Positions 63,408 to 64,000 of a stretch of DNA of 64,000 nucleotides are shown one piece after another. The stretch is from Ruegeria sediminis (lineage in GTDB: Bacteria; Pseudomonadota; Alphaproteobacteria; Rhodobacterales; Rhodobacteraceae). The position numbers and the translations under genes are program-made. A model generated the notes under the pieces. That model was not told where the DNA came from. It made no database searches and worked only from the letters and a program-made list of their open reading frames with translations. Every line of letters starts with the position of its first letter. Positions within the stretch are counted from its first letter, which is position 1. The DNA lies in assembly GCF_005938215.1 (NCBI RefSeq), contig NZ_VCPD01000002.1:682001-746000 (forward strand), in the 5' to 3' direction.

Positions 63408-64000
63408 TTATGCCGCGCAGAGACCGCACCACTCGGCGAGAGCCGCGGCGCGGTTTTGCTTGAAGTTGGCTCGGGAGGTGAGGCTGCGCTCCTGATTGAG
63501 TTAATTGCAGACGGAAGCATGAACGGAGGCGAATTTCTGCAAACTTCGCGTGCGCCTAAATCGCTGCATCTCCAGTTCTCGTCGTCGGAATGGCAGGTGC
63601 AAATTCTCGGTCCTGCTGTTTTAACAGCGCCCTGTTTCCTGCCGATCCGCTGTACCGATTTCCTTCAGAGCAGCGCCGTACGAGCGCAAACGATCGGTAA
63701 CAATCGTCTCAGGCCGTCCGTGCTTTCTCATTGCCTTCCTTAAGTATTTCAACGCCGCCTTCTTGTCCCGGGTCTTTGTCACAAAGCTCTCCAAGACCTC
63801 ACTTTCGTGATCTACGGCCCGCCACAAATAGTGACGTTCCCCATTGATTTTCACGAACACCTCGTCGAGATGCCATCGCCATTGGCTCGACTGCATCATC
63901 ATCACGCGACGTTTTCGGATTTCGGACGCAAGCATCGGACCAAACCGATGCCACCAGAACCGGACGGTTTCGTGGCTCACGTCGATGCCCCGTTCATGGA
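63408..64000 (-). pseudogene. IS6-family transposase, copy 4, with nonsense codons (runs off window)
   Basis: The frame reads VRFWWHRFGPMLASEIRKRR, QWRWHLDEVFVKINGERHYL, WRAVDHESEVLESFVTKTRD, TIVTDRLRSYGAALKEIGTA, then hits a stop just after RQETGRC and a second after VHASVCN, but stays in the same frame to RAAALAEWCGLCAA and the natural stop. The N-terminus lies beyond the right edge. It is in the same orientation as copies 1-3 at 42.6-44.4 kb, so the catabolic island is bracketed by direct copies. Confidence 0.85.

Overview
The window looks like chromosome or large-plasmid DNA from a high-GC alphaproteobacterium, most likely Rhodobacterales (Roseobacter group). This is inferred from the gene families (Bat/MoxR operon, BKACE and carnitine-dehydrogenase-like genes, HpsN-type HisD paralogue, DUF4422-type glycosyltransferase), the tightly overlapping ATGA/TGATG operons and the codon use. 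No rRNA, tRNA or CRISPR array was seen.

Region A (1-14392) is a catabolic locus of unknown substrate. A sugar-type ABC transporter (ATPase, binding protein, two permeases) is followed on the same strand by a SnoaL-like protein, a divergent histidinol-dehydrogenase-family enzyme, a tandem SnoaL-like protein, an SDR dehydrogenase, a LacI-type regulator and another SnoaL-like protein. A fourth SnoaL-like gene runs divergently off the left edge. Two LacI-type palindromes bracket a sigma70-like promoter ahead of the ATPase gene. A second transcription unit, behind its own 19-bp palindrome, encodes a bicupin, a MetE-C-terminal-like zinc enzyme, an alpha/beta hydrolase and an RraA/aldolase-family protein.

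Region B (14403-25134, minus strand) is housekeeping-like: an NDUFA9-type NAD(P)-binding protein, the MoxR-DUF58-DUF4381-BatA-BatB/C-BatD operon, and a two-gene unit of MtnA (methylthioribose-1-phosphate isomerase) plus a class II aldolase fused to an SDR, which resembles a 5-deoxyribose / methylthioribose disposal (DHAP-shunt) module.

Region C (about 25.4-44.4 kb) has visibly lower GC. It holds surface-polysaccharide genes: two sulfotransferases, a dual GT2 protein, a DUF4422-GT8 fusion, a GT-A protein and two large glycosyltransferase/methyltransferase-like fusions. It is bounded and punctuated by IS3, IS5, IS110 and several IS6-family elements or remnants.

Region D (44.46-63.25 kb) is a second high-GC catabolic island, bracketed by decayed IS6-family transposases in direct orientation. 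It combines a carnitine-like module (GlxA/CdhR-type regulator, carnitine-dehydrogenase-like enzyme, BKACE, CaiD-like hydratase, CaiB-like CoA transferase, acyl-CoA dehydrogenase), a Rut-like oxygenase module (luciferase-like monooxygenase, flavin reductase, RidA, alpha/beta hydrolase, aldehyde dehydrogenase, AA_synth/DUF1185) and a polyamine-type ABC transporter. The CoA transferase and the flavin reductase are fused in one 703-aa protein. The most interesting inference is that this is an undescribed oxygen-dependent route for a nitrogen-containing (possibly quaternary amine or N-heterocyclic) compound. The exact substrate cannot be read from the sequence.
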